From Metopolophium dirhodum (taxonomy: Eukaryota; Arthropoda; Insecta; Hemiptera; Aphididae): a stretch of DNA of 64,000 bases. The stretch spans positions 69,825,266 to 69,889,265 of the forward strand of contig NC_083560.1 of NCBI RefSeq assembly GCF_019925205.1, read 5' to 3'. Below the pieces are notes generated by a model. The model was not told the DNA's origin. It saw only the letters and a program-made list of their open reading frames with translations, and did no database searches. Below are positions 61,201 to 64,000 of the stretch, in pieces; within the stretch, counting starts at the first letter, position 1, and each line of letters starts with the position of its first letter. A program made the translations under genes and the position numbers.

Positions 61201-63904
61201 TTAGCGATATCGGTAAATATCGCCGATAAAAAAACCCATTAAAAATAATTAACAGCCGACAATGCAGTCTTAAGAAAATTTTATCGATTTGTACCGTTTA
61301 TATGTATGTCGTGTATAAAACTATTAAACCGATTGAAAATTAAACACAATAAAGGTATTTATAAGTTAAAAAGGCAAAAAGGCATTTATCAGAAAAAAGG
61401 AAAAAAAATACTATCATCATCTTCCATATTAAGAGACTCGCATTTTTATATAAAAATTATTTCTCTATTATTATTATTATTATTATTATTAAGAAAAAGG
61501 CTTTTGCCTTTAAATCCGAACCTTATTTGTATGGTATATTATTGTTATTGACGATCAACAACAATGTCATTTTGGGGAAAAAATAAATACCAATACTAAA
61601 ATTAAACAAAAATAAAAACCACTTATATTCTTAGCTTCTTGAGACAGTACCTGATCGCCTACGGTATATTTCAAAATTTTATCTCATTGTTAGTCAAAAT
61701 TTCGAATCACCAACCATATATTTGTCTACGAGTAGTCAACACCAGTGATCAGGGCAATGTTAATGATGTTGAACGTGATAACTATAAATGTTTAACACAA
61801 TTATATTAAACATTACACCTTTAAAAATAATATTTCTTTATCATTGAACAGGAATGACAAACCTACTAAAAGTGGCACATTATATGGCAAAAGTATTTTT
61901 ATTAATTGTTTAATCACAATATTATCTATTATAAAATGTAGGATTCACTGCTTCCAAATATAATATTTTCTACTTTGAAAAAAAGTAGCTCATTCTAAAT
62001 AAACTCAATATTTGTGTCAACAGGTACCTAATAGTTTGTGAGTTTATTTTCTACTATGAATTATTTCAAATAAAAACATAGCCTAATATATTATTGAATG
62101 AAGTTAATGCTGCTTATTTCATTAAGTTATAATAATATGATATATTTTGCAAACAAAAGATAACATTTTTTTAATAATATTTAGCATGATAAGTTTGCTC
62201 ATCTCTTACAAGCAAAAGCTAAAAAAGCTTAAAAAGCTTATTAAGACAAAATAATATAGATATTTGAATAATTTTAGTTAAATTTTTTAAGACCTTTATC
62301 ACCCTGAAAAAAAATTGTTTTTAAACACATAATATTGGCACATTAATTTTTTTTTTTTAAATTTGATTACTAAATGTTGTCTGTGACCCGAAAAAGGTTT
62401 GCCTTCCCTGTCATAGAAGTTTTCGGTTAATTAAGAATAATATAGAGTATATTAAATAACTATATGAATAATATCATTATCACTTTTCAGTAAGTTGTAT
62501 TAAATTAAATATTTAGGTTAAAATTATCTATTTCAACATTTCCTAATTTTAATTTAGAATAACACGGTTTAAGTGATTTTTTCCAATATGATGTTTTGTT
62601 TTAAATTACTTATAAAATAATAATTTCACAATCAGTATTTTGAACATATGTAATTATTTTGGTTACGGTCTTCAACAAAGCACCATAAAAATTAATTATT
62701 ATACTATTTTTATTGTTTTAATTAAATAGTTTTATATGTTCATTACATAAATAATGTCATACTTTTCATTTTTCTTTTAGCAGATTCTGCGTTGAATCGT
62801 GTTAAACAGCGTTTACAATTCTTACGCCCTCCTCCACCAAAAACAGATTCACCTACACATGAGCAACATCAGTCATCATCGTCATCCTCATCGTCATCGT
62901 CAGATATACCAGTTATTATTGATCTTACTATACCTGAATTTCCGTTTGAGGCTATGTCAAATAACGATAATGAATCATCAATATTGGGAGTTGATAGAAA
63001 TGTAAGTGACGATAAATAGTTTATTTGCTTATATTCAAATTGTACCTATAGATTATTATAGCAAATATTTTGTTTTAAGCAGATAGTGATTGAAGTTGAT
63101 GACCAACAAAATTCATTAGTATGTATAAATGAGAGTATCATTTCCTTACTTTTAAAATTGCACTCTCAGTTGTCTGGTGAACCAGATTCATATCAACTGC
63201 CTATAATTTCACCGCATCCAACCACTTCTAGTAATTTAATTGATGAGGCCAAGACAAACCAATCAGCATCAGAAAATGATAATATCAAAGAAGAAGTACC
63301 ACCGTGTGGTGATGGGGCATTTTTTGTGGGTCGTTTATTAGATAGGATAGCTAAAGGGTCGCCATCATGTTATGATTGCATATTGCGTACTAGAGTGGCG
63401 TTATGGCCAATAGCAGTGGTAATGCGTGAAACAGCTTCAAGGGATGACGAAGAGCGTGAGCGGCGGGAACGTAAACGCCGGGCTCGTGACAAGCAACAGC
63501 AAATGATGGAAGAAATGGCACGAGCACAACGAGCATTCCTTGAAAGTGCACGTCGCTCTGGAGATCTAGATTCTACTGATACACAATCACAATCTACCAG
63601 TGCAACTACTACAAATATGGAATGTGACGTACCAGCTCCTACTGTGGAGATATCTACTTCGACTTCTTCTTGTAGTAATGAAGCCTCTACCTCAACGTTA
63701 GCAAATACTATAGTTGAACTAGATGAAAATAGTAGTAGTAGTAATAGTACAACAACAACAACAAAAGAATCGACTACCCATATTCGCGAACCTGATCAAC
63801 ATGAAGCTACATTGACTGTGGATTGTGTGATTTGTAATCAGACTGTGATCGTACAGATAGAGCAACAGCGTCAAGATCCAGTAGGACTAGTGATATTAGT
63901 TCAA
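52252..63904 (+). CDS. Ubr3: E3 ubiquitin-protein ligase UBR3, N-terminal part (truncated by window end)
   Basis: Fifteen in-frame coding exons: 52252-52585, 52656-52869, 53994-54149, 54216-54405, 54481-54790, 56815-57201, 57384-57563, 57654-58329, 58409-58551, 58629-58873, 58956-59122, 59210-59913, 60019-60162, 62781-63001, 63083-63904 (1631 codons). LDWLRWLMAGGKTLDEF precedes the UBR box (about 112-190: CGLVWTANYVAYRCRTC, SPCMSLCGDCF, GDHTGHDFNMFRSQAGGACD), which is closest to UBR3. The window ends shortly after the RING starts at about 1605 (DCVICNQTVIVQ); human UBR3 has its RING near 1306 of 1888. The extra length comes from poly-Gln, Ser- and Asp-rich insertions. An in-frame TGA lies just upstream of 52252. 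The second Met (52258) has the better Kozak context. UBR3 acts with RAD6-type E2 enzymes in the cytoplasm (family knowledge). Confidence 0.92.
52870..53993 (+). other. UBR3 intron 2
   Basis: AT-rich intron of 1124 bp that splits the UBR box between the zinc-binding core (DTSVMKPDG) and FCSKHS. No element ends or ORFs supported. Confidence 0.8.
54791..56814 (+). other. UBR3 intron 5
   Basis: AT-rich intron of about 2 kb between the acidic Asp/Glu-rich end of exon 5 and the DWLVDGQSNRKRK exon. I looked for coding exons and transposon termini and found none that I can defend. Confidence 0.75.
60163..62780 (+). other. UBR3 intron 13
   Basis: A 2.6-kb intron holding a hAT element (60839-61525). 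The 3' splice site is a tandem TAGCAG, so the exon may start at 62781 or 62784. The rest is AT-rich without genes. Confidence 0.75.
60839..61525. mobile_element. Non-autonomous hAT element in UBR3 intron 13
   Basis: TAGGGTTCGGATTTAAAGGC at the left and the reverse complement of GCCTTTAAATCCGAACCTTA at the right are inverted with one difference. The flanks TTTATATG (60831-60838) and TTTGTATG (61526-61533) form an 8-bp duplication with one mismatch. 687 bp, no intact ORF beyond Ser/Leu-rich noise. Confidence 0.75.
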
Positions 63905-64000
63905 GTATGTTTCTTTTTGAATTTTAGATATCATTTTTAAAATAAATACAAAAATATAATTTTTATTATTGTTATTATTGCTATAAACTAATTTATATTA
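63905..64000 (+). other. Start of UBR3 intron 15 (runs off the window)
   Basis: The donor CAA/GTATGT follows exon 15. The rest of the RING and the C-terminal UBR3 region must lie beyond the window. Confidence 0.8.

Noticed and set aside
1..64000. CRISPR arrays, bacterial operons, riboswitches, viral genes
   Set aside because: None seen. Repeats are transposon-derived and the genes are spliced eukaryotic genes.

Overview
The window looks like nuclear DNA of a hemipteran insect, most likely an aphid. It is very AT-rich and dense with hAT-type elements and short inverted-repeat elements (MITEs), and its genes have spliceosomal GT-AG introns. Three host genes are recognisable. No bacterial-style operons, CRISPR arrays, complete rRNA genes or functional tRNA genes were seen. 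The species assignment is inference; the gene identities rest on conserved protein motifs.

Layout. 1-2.4 kb holds short interspersed elements: a hAT MITE, a 5S-like segment, a tRNA-like SINE head and a MITE with 23-bp perfect terminal repeats. 2.4-11 kb is the Chip/LDB (LIM-domain-binding) gene on the minus strand: nine coding exons give a reconstructed CDS of 1132 codons, with a GC-rich 5' region at about 10.0-11.0 kb. 11-21.6 kb is mobile-element debris: a TTAA-flanked foldback MITE, copy 1 of a 2.5-kb repeat, a jockey-like LINE fragment and a decayed hAT transposase. 21.7-22.8 kb is an isolated GC-rich, CpG-rich island, probably the promoter of the next gene. 32.2-40.4 kb is an ARID5-like gene on the plus strand. 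It keeps the family's N-terminal BAH-like region but has no visible ARID. 40.6-48.5 kb is repeat copy 2 followed by a heavily nested transposon cluster. 51.5 kb to the right edge is UBR3 on the plus strand: 15 coding exons are visible, and the window ends just after its RING domain starts.

Functional picture. Chip is a nuclear adaptor that dimerises and bridges LIM-homeodomain/LMO proteins and GATA factors. ARID5-like proteins are chromatin or transcription cofactors. UBR3 is a UBR-box/RING E3 ubiquitin ligase. They are separate transcription units, and nothing in the sequence shows that they work as one pathway.

Most unusual points: (1) the ARID5-like gene without an ARID, with a symmetric 33-nt cassette exon; (2) a Chip protein nearly twice the usual length, with low-complexity insertions inside its dimerisation domain and two long poly-alanine tracts; (3) a tiny two-exon gene carried inside one arm of a large foldback element; (4) a cluster of transposons nested in transposons, with target-site duplications that can still be read.
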